13,228 nucleotides of DNA from an uncultured Lachnospiraceae bacterium (GTDB taxonomy: Bacteria; Bacillota_A; Clostridia; Lachnospirales; Lachnospiraceae), in the NCBI GenBank assembly GCA_905207905.1, contig CAJLNC010000069.1, positions 1 to 13,228 of the forward strand. The letters are read 5' to 3'. Under the pieces are notes generated by a model. It saw only the letters and a program-made list of their open reading frames with translations, made no database searches and was not told the DNA's origin. Within the stretch, counting starts at the first letter, position 1; each line of letters starts with the position of its first letter. Positions 6,788-13,228 of the stretch are shown piece by piece. Made by a program: the position numbers and the translations under genes.

Positions 6788-6949
6788 CTTATTCTCAGCT
6801 GCCTTTCCTCTATTCCCCAAAATTCGGATTCCGCCGGGTCTCTATCGTAAGCCCCTGTGTTTTACCGTTTGAACGGTTTTCCCGAAAGCCAGCCGGACTG
6901 CGAAATCCTTCCTATTCTTCTTTCCTTCTGTCCAGAACGTCTCTGCCTC
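6788..6949 (-). other. 162-base intergenic region between the VanW and HypE-like genes
   Basis: This is the longest non-coding stretch in the window. It contains the ribosome binding site of the HypE-like gene and a 14-base inverted repeat at 6864-6877. I see no strong hairpin followed by a T-run on the minus strand and no clear -35/-10 pair. It may hold a regulated promoter for the HypE/Lrp/aminotransferase unit, but the sequence does not establish this. Confidence 0.4.
6864..6877. promoter_or_regulatory. 14-base inverted repeat, possible operator
   Basis: The plus strand reads accgtttgaacggt: perfect 6-base arms (accgtt/aacggt) around a 2-base centre. It lies in the gap upstream of the HypE-like, Lrp and aminotransferase genes. 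The size would suit a dimeric regulator such as the Lrp protein encoded two genes downstream. The link is inference. Confidence 0.3.
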
Positions 6950-8554
6950 TTATTCCACCGTCACAGTTCCGTCAATGATCACATCCGGATTGGACGTTCC
7001 CCCTGCATTTGGATCGGTAATGGGCTGATCCTGTGGCTGCGTAGGCGCCTCTGTTGGAGTCTGTGCCGGAGCATCTGTCTGGGGCTGCTGGGGTGCCTCT
7101 GTCTGAGGATTGGTGTAAGCAGAGGCATTGGCAATCACTGCCTGCACCTGACTGATATCGTTGGTGGCAATGGCTGTGTACATGGCCTGAGTCAACGCCT
7201 GGCTGGTGGAAGCCACTCCCACATCATAAGCAGTGCCCACTGCCTGATACGTACTGCTGTTCACCTGATAGGAATCTACCAATACCCCATCCTCATAAAT
7301 ATGTTTCCACAACTCCGCTGTCTGTCCGGTATGGGGAGACTGGGTCTGATTCAGATATCCCACATTCTGATTCGGATTGGGATAAAGCTTCACACCACTG
7401 GGTTCTATGGTGCTGGTCACCTTGCTCTCAAACTCAATGCTGCGGTTGGCCGGGCGGGTCTCCTGCCCATAGACCGTAAAGCTTAAGGTGCCTCCGTAAG
7501 CATATCCCACAATATAAACCGGAGCTGACAGATTGTTGTAAAATGCCAGATCCATCACGCCTTCCGCAATGGCTGCATCCTTGGAAGGATCCACATAGGA
7601 TACGCTCATGGTATGGTTGGAACGGGCGGTAATCTCCAGCTCCGCCTTCAGCAGTGCATTGTACAGCGTGGTGGATACCTGGCAGATTCCACCGCCGTAA
7701 GAATCTACCACCCGATTCTCCTCATAAGAGGGAGCCGGCTGATAGCCATTCTCCGCCGTAAAAGGAATCACCGCCTGGGTCACAGAGTAGCTCTCCCCAG
7801 GCATAACCAGCGTTCCGCTGATCTTGGCGGTTCCTACTTCAACATTGGTAGCCCGCTCCCAGCTGGAGGAACTGTAATCTGTAGTGGCCGTTCCAAGAAC
7901 ATCCTTCACCACACTGAGAGCCTCTCTGGTGATTTCCGGAGATACCCGGTCCACCGCAAGATCCAGGGTCATTTCTCCCCCCTCCCAGCTCTCCACAGCC
8001 TCTTCTACCAGCTTCACAGATTCCTCCACCCGGAGGGTAATCCCATCTGTACCACCTTCCACCCCAGGAGTTCCATCGTCCTGAGTATAGACGGTTCCGT
8101 TTACCGGCTCTGAATTATAAGCACTGCAGTCCTCTATAAAACTGCGGGCTTTTTTCTCATCTAAAGCAAAGGCGATCTCATACTCCTGATTCTGATGCTC
8201 CAGATCCTTCTGATCCTTATAGCGCTTCACAATATTTCCTGTAGCTCCAAGGTTCATCACCTCATCCAGGATCTCCTTATTGCTCCATTTCAATCCCAGA
8301 TTATTTAAAGATGCTGTGATGGGAGTATCTCCCATCATCAGGGTCACTGTAGTTTCCCCCATTTCCTTTACTTTCTGCTTCACTGCATCGGAAGCCTCCT
8401 GCTCGGTCATTCCCCCCACATCGATGCCTTCGATAAAAATGCCGTTGCTGATCACTGCCTCCTGAGCATGGACGCAGCTGCCCGGAAGGGTAACAAAACA
8501 GAAGCCTGCCAGAAACAGCGCTCCAATGTAGCTTCTTTTCAGACTTTTCTTCAT
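6950..8554 (-). CDS. Exported VanW-family protein with peptidoglycan-binding-4-like domain
   Basis: A 534-residue secreted or envelope-attached protein. Residues 1-30 are a signal peptide (KKSLKR, then a hydrophobic stretch, with likely cleavage after HA at 30). About 38-230 resembles the PG-binding-4 domain that commonly precedes VanW. About 237-360 is the VanW domain, with its signature GGGICQVSTTLYNA (287-300). About 365-445 looks like a degenerate G5-type beta module. Residues ~480-520 are a Thr/Pro/Gln/Ala-rich tail with repeated TEAP/TDAP units. VanW proteins are widespread in Clostridia, associated with the cell wall, and of unknown biochemical activity; resistance to vancomycin should not be assumed. 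ATG at 8554 has GGGAG 7 bases upstream. It follows the 35-residue membrane miniprotein by 47 bases and probably shares its promoter. No lipobox or LPXTG motif was seen. Confidence 0.88.
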   Translation of the reverse strand: MKKSLKRSYIGALFLAGFCFVTLPGSCVHAQEAVISNGIFIEGIDVGGMTEQEASDAVKQKVKEMGETTVTLMMGDTPITASLNNLGLKWSNKEILDEVMNLGATGNIVKRYKDQKDLEHQNQEYEIAFALDEKKARSFIEDCSAYNSEPVNGTVYTQDDGTPGVEGGTDGITLRVEESVKLVEEAVESWEGGEMTLDLAVDRVSPEITREALSVVKDVLGTATTDYSSSSWERATNVEVGTAKISGTLVMPGESYSVTQAVIPFTAENGYQPAPSYEENRVVDSYGGGICQVSTTLYNALLKAELEITARSNHTMSVSYVDPSKDAAIAEGVMDLAFYNNLSAPVYIVGYAYGGTLSFTVYGQETRPANRSIEFESKVTSTIEPSGVKLYPNPNQNVGYLNQTQSPHTGQTAELWKHIYEDGVLVDSYQVNSSTYQAVGTAYDVGVASTSQALTQAMYTAIATNDISQVQAVIANASAYTNPQTEAPQQPQTDAPAQTPTEAPTQPQDQPITDPNAGGTSNPDVIIDGTVTVE

Positions 8555-8601
8555 TATGTAACTCCCAAATCTATCAATCGCAATTGCACAAAACGTCGCT
8601 C

Positions 8602-8709
8602 TTACATCAAAGCGCCTATGATGGTGGTTGTCACCATCGCCAACACGATGAGGATCACGATCACCGCTGCAATAATTCTCTTTGTCTTGGTATTTCTAAA
8701 ATTCATCAT
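8602..8709 (-). CDS. 35-residue single-pass membrane miniprotein
   Basis: A short frame, ATG at 8709 to TAA at 8602, with an excellent ribosome binding site GGAGGTGA 5 bases upstream (GGAGG core 8 bases upstream). A second ATG follows immediately. The product has a polar basic N-terminus (NFRNTKTKR, residues 3-11), one hydrophobic helix rich in Ile and Val (about 12-25) and a short tail ending in TTTIIGALM. The basic N-terminus predicts N-in, C-out topology. It lies behind a promoter with a perfect -35 box and just before the VanW gene, so it is probably co-transcribed with it. The length and shape recall small Firmicutes membrane proteins such as the stressosome-associated Prli42, but this is a resemblance of layout only and I do not assign a function. 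Confidence 0.7.
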   Translation of the reverse strand: MMNFRNTKTKRIIAAVIVILIVLAMVTTTIIGALM

Positions 8710-8741
8710 GGAAATCACCTCCAATTTTACACCTAACAAAT

Positions 8742-8770
8742 ATTCTCTCTATTTTTTCCTGACTTGTCAA
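8742..8770 (-). promoter_or_regulatory. Sigma-A type promoter for the miniprotein and VanW genes
   Basis: On the minus strand a perfect TTGACA -35 box (8765-8770) is followed after a 17-base spacer by GAGAAT (8742-8747), a 4 of 6 match to TATAAT. The -10 box lies about 33 bases upstream of the miniprotein start codon, leaving a short leader with the strong ribosome binding site. It is the best promoter I can see in the window. Confidence 0.65.
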
Positions 8771-8777
8771 GGGAATC

Positions 8778-8804
8778 CTTAAAATTTAAGATATTTTAAG
8801 ATAT
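8778..8804. repeat. AT-rich palindrome and tandem 10-base repeat upstream of the promoter
   Basis: The plus strand has cttaaaatttaag (8778-8790), perfect 6-base arms around one base, overlapped by two copies of tttaagatat in tandem (8785-8794 and 8795-8804). The repeats run across the stop codon of the radical SAM gene and lie directly upstream of the -35 box. The 10-base period places the copies on the same DNA face, consistent with an upstream activating element, intrinsic curvature or a regulator site. The function is unproven. Confidence 0.4.
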
Positions 8805-10634
8805 TTCTATGATTCTTGCATTATTCGTGAGCGGATCCCTCTGCTGATAATCAAAAAGGATCCAGCGTTCCTTCGTTTCCCCATCCCTCAGGAAGAATGG
8901 CTCCAGATGGGTCATCTTTGCCATCTGTTTTCCTGTAAAGCCTTTATACTCCGGCAGATAGACGCGCTCCTGCTCCTCTCTCTGATAAAATCGAGTAATC
9001 TTTTCCTTATACACCCCAAGCTCCGGCGCCCAGGCTGGTCTGGTCTTGGCATTTTCCCGCAGGTACAGATCCATCAACAGCTCCTGATCGTACCGCCTCT
9101 TTCTGTCCGGATCTGCCTGATATGCAAAGGAACGCAGCAGTTCCAGCCGCTGAAGCCTGGAGAGGCTTCCCATCCGCTCCTGTTCCTGATAAAAGGCCGC
9201 CAAAGCCTCAAACAGATGAAAGGGAGAAGCAAATCGCTGCTCCAGCGCCCGTATGGTGCAGACAAATTGGCCGCTGTTGTAATAGACCTCCAACATCTCC
9301 TCCACTCCCTTTAGTCTTAAAATCTCATCATAGGACAGCCAGGGAGTAAAAAGCACCTCATACACCGGACGTTTCCGGTACACAATCCCATACCTTTCTG
9401 CATCCTGATACATGCCCGCACCTTTTAACACCTTCAAAAAGCCTAACTGCAGCTCCTGAGGCCTCAGTCCATACACCTGGTCAAAAGAACGGCCAAAGCT
9501 CTCATAATCTTCCAAAGGCAGTCCTGCAATAAGATCCAGATGGAGATGGATATTGTGGGTTTTAGAGAGTTCCCCCACTGCCCAGGCCAGCGTTTCAAAC
9601 TTCGTGCTGCGGTGAACTGCCGCCAGCGTTTTTTCATTGGTGGACTGCACCCCGATCTCCAGCTTCACCAATCCCGGCCGCATTCTGGAAAGGAGGGCAA
9701 GCTCGTCTTCATCCAGAAGCTCCGCCTCGATCTCAAAGTGAAAATTGGTGATCCCATTGTCGTGTTCCAGAAGATACTGCCAGATTCCCATGGCATGACT
9801 CCGGCTGCAGTTAAAGGTTCGATCCACAAATTTCACCTGAGGTACCTTTGCATCCAAAAATCTCTGCAGTTCCTGGTAAACCAGAGAAAGGCTTCTCAAG
9901 CGCACCCGCCTGTCAATGGAGGAAAGACAGTAGCTGCAGGAAAAGGGGCATCCCCTGCTGCTCTCATAGTAAATGATTCGATGGGAAAAGTCTTCCATGT
10001 CCTGATACACAAAAGGAAGCTCATCCATAGAAAGAAGCTGGGGAAGAGGAACGCTGCTCTCCCGGATCTCCCCTGGCTCACCTTTTTTTATTCCTGCGAG
10101 CCATCGGCTGTCCCGCGCTCTCTCATCAAGTTCTCCTGACGCTCTGACCGTTTCTCCAAAGCCTTCTTGCTCCATACAGGCTGTTTCTTCCCTATATGCC
10201 CTTTTATTCCAAAGAATACCAGGAATCTGATCCAGTTTTCCCTTTCTCTCCAGATAATATTCCATAAGCTGCAGAAAAGTCCGCTCCCCTTCTCCCTTCA
10301 TAATACCGCAGATCTGGGGATGATCCCGGAGGAAAGCCCGGCTCTCATAGGACACCTCCGGCCCTCCCAGCCAAATTTTGCAGGAGGGCAGAACCAGATG
10401 GAGATTCTCCACCAGCTCTTCCACCAGCCCGATATTCCAGATATAACAGGAAAAAGCCAGAATATCCGGCTTTTTCCTATAAATCTCTTCTAATATTTCA
10501 TCACTGTACTGATTGATGGTAAATTCTGCCAGTCCGATCTGATCTGCATACTTTGCCGCGAAAGCCCGCAGGCTGTAAATAGCCAGATTGGCATGAATAT
10601 ACTTTGCATTAATGGCAGTCAGTAAAACTTTCAT
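8796..10634 (-). CDS. Radical SAM protein with N-terminal cobalamin-binding fold and DUF4080-like C-terminus
   Basis: A 612-residue predicted [4Fe-4S] radical SAM enzyme. Residues ~1-125 form a B12-binding-like Rossmann fold (MKVLLTAINAKYIHANLAIY, later IWLGGPEVSYES), but the DxHxxG motif of base-off cobalamin proteins is not visible. The radical SAM barrel follows, with RGCPFSCSYC giving the CxxxCxxC cluster ligands C229, C233 and C236, then FVDRTFNCS, FEIEAELL and LEIGVQSTNEKTL. The last ~130 residues match the tail typical of DUF4080 proteins. A polar stretch at about 145-200 separates the first two domains. ATG at 10634 was chosen because AAAGGA lies 7 bases upstream and the conserved sequence starts there; a GTG at 10661 would add nine mostly lysine-rich residues. 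It starts 30 bases after the glucokinase stop. The substrate is unknown. Confidence 0.88.
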   Translation of the reverse strand: MKVLLTAINAKYIHANLAIYSLRAFAAKYADQIGLAEFTINQYSDEILEEIYRKKPDILAFSCYIWNIGLVEELVENLHLVLPSCKIWLGGPEVSYESRAFLRDHPQICGIMKGEGERTFLQLMEYYLERKGKLDQIPGILWNKRAYREETACMEQEGFGETVRASGELDERARDSRWLAGIKKGEPGEIRESSVPLPQLLSMDELPFVYQDMEDFSHRIIYYESSRGCPFSCSYCLSSIDRRVRLRSLSLVYQELQRFLDAKVPQVKFVDRTFNCSRSHAMGIWQYLLEHDNGITNFHFEIEAELLDEDELALLSRMRPGLVKLEIGVQSTNEKTLAAVHRSTKFETLAWAVGELSKTHNIHLHLDLIAGLPLEDYESFGRSFDQVYGLRPQELQLGFLKVLKGAGMYQDAERYGIVYRKRPVYEVLFTPWLSYDEILRLKGVEEMLEVYYNSGQFVCTIRALEQRFASPFHLFEALAAFYQEQERMGSLSRLQRLELLRSFAYQADPDRKRRYDQELLMDLYLRENAKTRPAWAPELGVYKEKITRFYQREEQERVYLPEYKGFTGKQMAKMTHLEPFFLRDGETKERWILFDYQQRDPLTNNARIIEIS

Positions 10635-10664
10635 TTTTTTATCCTTTTTCAGAATTTTCACCCT

Positions 10665-11600
10665 CTACAGAAGCATCTTAGCTGCGCCGTAAATCCCTGC
10701 GTCATTTCCCAGAGTAGCCAGCACAAACGCTGCGCTGCGGTTGGCAGAGAATGCATAGCGTTGATAATATTTCCGGACAAAATCCAGGAGAATGGGACCT
10801 GCCTTGGACACTCCTCCGCCGATCACGAACGCCTCCGGATCCGTCACGCCCGCAAAGATCGCCAGAGACTTCCCAAGATAGCTGCCAAAACGCTCTGCCA
10901 CCCGGACTGCCAGGGCGTCCCCTTCTTTCACTGCGTCAAACACAGCCTTTGCGCTCACCTCGGCTCCCCTAAGGACCGTAGCTTCTTCCGGCGCAGTCTC
11001 CAGCTCTTCCTTGGCCAGACGCACGATTCCTGTGGCGGAAGCCACCTGCTCCAGGCAGCCGCAATTGCCGCAATTGCAAGGATCCTTGATATAATCTGCC
11101 GCATGAGTATGGCCAATCTCCCCGGCTGCGCCATGGGCTCCGGATAAGATCCTGTCATTCACAATAATTCCTCCGCCCACGCCGGTTCCCAAAGTTACCA
11201 AAATCAGATTGTGGTAGCCTACGCCTCCACCCTTCCAAAGCTCTCCAAGGGCCGCCACATTGGCGTCATTCCCAGCCTTCACCCGAAGTCCGGTAAGCTT
11301 TTGCATCTCATCCACAATATGCACCCGGCCCCAGTGAAGATTCACTGCCACCGCTACTTCCCCCTCATCGTTAACCGGTCCGGGAACGCCGATGCCCACT
11401 CCTGCAATCTCTTCCTTCTTCAGGCCCTTTTCCGCTATCTTGTCCAAGATAGCGGCTGCCACATCCGGCAGAATCGCTTTTCCATTTTCCTCCGTGCGGG
11501 TGGGAATCTCCCATTTTTCCACCAGTTCTCCCGCTACGGTAAACAGGCCGCATTTTACAGTAGTTCCCCCCACATCAATGCCGAAACAATAGTTGTACAT
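10665..11600 (-). CDS. glcK: ROK-family glucokinase
   Basis: A 311-residue sugar kinase that phosphorylates glucose (ATP + glucose to glucose-6-phosphate) in the cytoplasm. The N-terminal phosphate-binding loop GIDVGGTTVKCG (7-18), GVPGPV (71-76), the catalytic NDANVAALGE (111-120, D112 as general base), the second phosphate-binding loop TLGTGVGGG (136-144), EIGH (161-164) and the ROK zinc site CNCGNCGCLEQ (175-185) are all intact. FVIGGGVSKAG and the C-terminal LGNDAGIYGAA complete the family signature. ATG at 11600 has GAGGAG 6 bases upstream, and the start lies 3 bases after the hprK stop, so the two genes are translationally close. Glucose specificity is inferred from the GlcK subgroup; another hexose such as N-acetylmannosamine is possible. 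Confidence 0.93.
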   Translation of the reverse strand: MYNYCFGIDVGGTTVKCGLFTVAGELVEKWEIPTRTEENGKAILPDVAAAILDKIAEKGLKKEEIAGVGIGVPGPVNDEGEVAVAVNLHWGRVHIVDEMQKLTGLRVKAGNDANVAALGELWKGGGVGYHNLILVTLGTGVGGGIIVNDRILSGAHGAAGEIGHTHAADYIKDPCNCGNCGCLEQVASATGIVRLAKEELETAPEEATVLRGAEVSAKAVFDAVKEGDALAVRVAERFGSYLGKSLAIFAGVTDPEAFVIGGGVSKAGPILLDFVRKYYQRYAFSANRSAAFVLATLGNDAGIYGAAKMLL

Positions 11601-11603
11601 CCT

Positions 11604-12548
11604 CTACTCCTCGCTCTTCTTCATATTTTTTGCAAGGCTCTTCTGCACCCGGTTGTAAAGCTCCTTGGCCGCATTGTAGCCCATCTTTTTCTGTCTGTGA
11701 TTGACTGCTGCGGATTCTACAATCACAGCCAGATTCCGCCCGGGACGGATCGGCAGTGAATGGCACACCACTTTATTCCCCAGAAATTCTGTGTACTCCT
11801 CCTCCAGACCAAGACGGTCATACTCCTTATCCCGGTCCCACTCCTCCAGTTTGATCACCAGATCGATGTTGCCGGTATTTTTCACACTCTCCACACCAAA
11901 CAAGGTCTTTACGTCAATAATGCCGATTCCCCGAAGCTCAATAAAATGTCTCGTAATATCCGGCGCTGTGCCGATCAGCGTCTCGTCACTCACCTTCCGT
12001 ATTTCCACTACGTCATCTGTGATCAGACGATGTCCGCGCTTGATCAGCTCCAAGGCGGCCTCACTCTTACCGATTCCGCTCTCTCCCATGATCAGGATTC
12101 CCTCGCCGTAAACATCCACCAGCACGCCATGAATGGAAATGCAGGGCGCCAGTTCCACGTTCAGCCAGCGGATCACCTCTGCCATAAAAGCGGACGTGGC
12201 CTGCTTGGTCACAAAGATGGGCACCTCATATTTTTTTGCCAGATCAATCATGTGTGGATCCGGCTCTGTCATGGTAGTATAGATCAGACACGGGATCTTG
12301 TAAGACAGCAGTTTTTCATAAACCGGCAGCTTTTCCTCCAGGGAAAGGTGTTCCAGATAGGTATATTCCACATACCCGATAATCTGCACACGCTCGGCGT
12401 CAAAATAGTCAAAATATCCGGTAAGCTGCAGCGCCGGACGGTTAATCTCTGTGGTGGTGATCCGTTTTCCTGAAATATCGATTTCCGGTGTCAGATTCTC
12501 CAGCCTCATTTTGCTGGCCATCTTAGATAATGCTACGCTATTGCTCAT
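11604..12548 (-). CDS. hprK: HPr kinase/phosphorylase
   Basis: A 314-residue bifunctional enzyme that phosphorylates and dephosphorylates Ser46 of HPr (and Crh where present), the central switch of catabolite repression through CcpA in Firmicutes. The N-terminal domain (about 1-130) is followed by the kinase domain with SIHG (138-141), Walker A GESGIGKS (155-162), HRLITDDVV (173-181), the HprK signature ELRGIGIIDVKTLFG (204-218) and the C-terminal PIRPGRN (266-272). The length is normal. ATG at 12548 has AAGGAG 7 bases upstream. It starts 28 bases after the uvrC stop and runs into the glucokinase gene, so repair, carbon control and sugar phosphorylation genes appear to form one transcript. 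This order (uvrC then hprK) is common in Clostridia. Confidence 0.97.
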   Translation of the reverse strand: MSNSVALSKMASKMRLENLTPEIDISGKRITTTEINRPALQLTGYFDYFDAERVQIIGYVEYTYLEHLSLEEKLPVYEKLLSYKIPCLIYTTMTEPDPHMIDLAKKYEVPIFVTKQATSAFMAEVIRWLNVELAPCISIHGVLVDVYGEGILIMGESGIGKSEAALELIKRGHRLITDDVVEIRKVSDETLIGTAPDITRHFIELRGIGIIDVKTLFGVESVKNTGNIDLVIKLEEWDRDKEYDRLGLEEEYTEFLGNKVVCHSLPIRPGRNLAVIVESAAVNHRQKKMGYNAAKELYNRVQKSLAKNMKKSEE

Positions 12549-12576
12549 ACCCCTTCTCCTTATAACGTCATTTCAT

Positions 12577-13228
12577 TTATGGTATCATTTTTTCCGGAGT
12601 TTGTCCAGATTCAAGCTCAGGCAATTCCCGGTTTCCGCGGAAGGATGCAGCCGGGTTATGAAAAAATTCATACACCTGTCTGGCGCTTCTTGCATTCATG
12701 GACGGTACCTGGGACAGCTGTTCTTCACTTGCATCCCGAATGGCCTCCAAAGACTGGAAAGCCCGCATCAGAGCCTTTCTCCTGGTGGGCCCCACGCCGG
12801 GGATATCATCCAGGATGGAATGTACCTGTCCCTTGCTTCTCAGACTTCTGTGATACTCAATGGCAAACCGATGGGCCTCATCCTGAATCCTGGTAATAAG
12901 CTGAAACCCTTCTGAGCGCTGATCAATGGGTACCTCCACATTCTGATAATACAACCCTCTGGTGCGATGAAAATCATCCTTCACCATACCGCACACCGGA
13001 ATATCCAGACCAAGAGCGCCCAATACCCGAAGGGCAATATTCACCTGTCCTCTTCCTCCGTCCATCATAATCAGATCCGGGAATCTGGTGAAGCTTCCCA
13101 TCTCAAGCTGTCCGCCCTCAGCAGAAATCTCCTCCCGCTCTGCCAGGCCGTGGGAAAAACGCCGCGTCAGCACTTCCCGCATGGAAGCATAATCGTCCGG
13201 TCCCGTCACCGTTTTTAACTTGAACTTG
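12577..13228 (-). CDS. uvrC: UvrABC system protein C, C-terminal part (5' end outside window)
   Basis: The final ~216 residues of the excinuclease subunit that makes both incisions around a UvrB-bound lesion; the GIY-YIG half lies beyond the right edge. The visible frame runs through the edge as [15 protein letters not shown], then shows the C-terminal RNase H-like nuclease core: the Asp pair of [20 protein letters not shown] with its catalytic Asp, and [15 protein letters not shown] with the active-site His. Two helix-hairpin-helix units for DNA binding follow ([19 protein letters not shown] and the region around [19 protein letters not shown]). The chain ends at TAA (12577-12579) after a ~25-residue non-conserved tail. 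hprK starts 28 bases downstream. No damage to the reading frame is visible in the part shown. Confidence 0.96.
   Translation of the reverse strand, partial: KFKLKTVTGPDDYASMREVLTRRFSHGLAEREEISAEGGQLEMGSFTRFPDLIMMDGGRGQVNIALRVLGALGLDIPVCGMVKDDFHRTRGLYYQNVEVPIDQRSEGFQLITRIQDEAHRFAIEYHRSLRSKGQVHSILDDIPGVGPTRRKALMRAFQSLEAIRDASEEQLSQVPSMNARSARQVYEFFHNPAASFRGNRELPELESGQTPEKMIP

Noticed and set aside
5689..7486. Several plus-strand open frames of 143-220 codons opposite the HypE-like and VanW genes
   Set aside because: Their composition (Ser/Pro/Leu/His-rich) is that of mirror frames of real genes, and they show no family motif.
8465..8554. VanW protein as a lipoprotein, from Cys27 in the signal peptide
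   Set aside because: The residues before the Cys are PGS, without a Leu at -3, so the lipobox is poor; ordinary cleavage after residue 30 fits better.
1..13228. tRNA or rRNA genes, CRISPR arrays, insertion sequences
   Set aside because: No spaced direct repeats, transposase motifs, long terminal inverted repeats or structural RNA signatures were seen on either strand.

Overview
The window reads as a chromosomal segment of a Gram-positive anaerobe of the Clostridia, most likely a Lachnospiraceae-type gut bacterium. Support comes from HPr kinase directly behind uvrC, a ROK glucokinase, a cobalamin-binding-fold radical SAM protein with a DUF4080-like tail, a VanW-family exported protein, strong AGGAGG-type ribosome binding sites and moderate GC content. 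The genus assignment is an inference from gene content only. Every gene I can support lies on the minus strand, so transcription runs from high to low coordinates.

Layout in transcription order. (1) 13228-10665: the 3' part of uvrC (nucleotide excision repair), hprK (HPr kinase/phosphorylase, carbon catabolite control) and a ROK glucokinase, tightly packed. (2) 10634-8796: a B12-binding-fold radical SAM protein. (3) 8795-8710: an intergenic gap with a perfect TTGACA -35 box and AT-rich repeats, followed by a 35-residue single-pass membrane miniprotein with a perfect GGAGGTGA ribosome binding site, then a secreted VanW-family cell-envelope protein. (4) 6787-4080: an AIR-synthase/HypE-like protein, an Lrp/AsnC regulator and a PLP aminotransferase. 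The last two overlap at TTGA, so they are probably a regulator and its metabolic target. (5) 3963-1821: two RNA methyltransferases, TrmL (tRNA wobble 2'-O) and an RsmF/NSUN-type rRNA m5C enzyme with an unusual Arg/Gly/Lys-rich insert. (6) 1782 to the left edge: a large open reading frame with no stop codon inside the window.

The last gene is the surprise. Read by hand over 594 codons, it has the fold signatures of a cytosine-C5 DNA methyltransferase (motifs I, II, VIII, IX and a weak X). The catalytic Cys of motif IV, the Glu of motif VI and one motif VIII Arg are all missing. The methyltransferase-like part is followed in the same chain by an Mrr-like nuclease domain (D...QxK) and then a second PD-(D/E)xK nuclease-like domain (D...ExK). 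A dead methyltransferase used as a DNA reader and joined to two nucleases would make a single-polypeptide modification-sensing restriction or anti-phage protein. The architecture is visible in the sequence; the defence role is inference. It sits only 38 bases behind the rRNA methyltransferase gene, with its own strong ribosome binding site next to a perfect 15-base palindrome, and it is visibly more AT-rich than its neighbours.

I found no tRNA, rRNA, CRISPR array, insertion sequence or convincing intrinsic terminator. The only gene-free stretches are short (162 bases at most).
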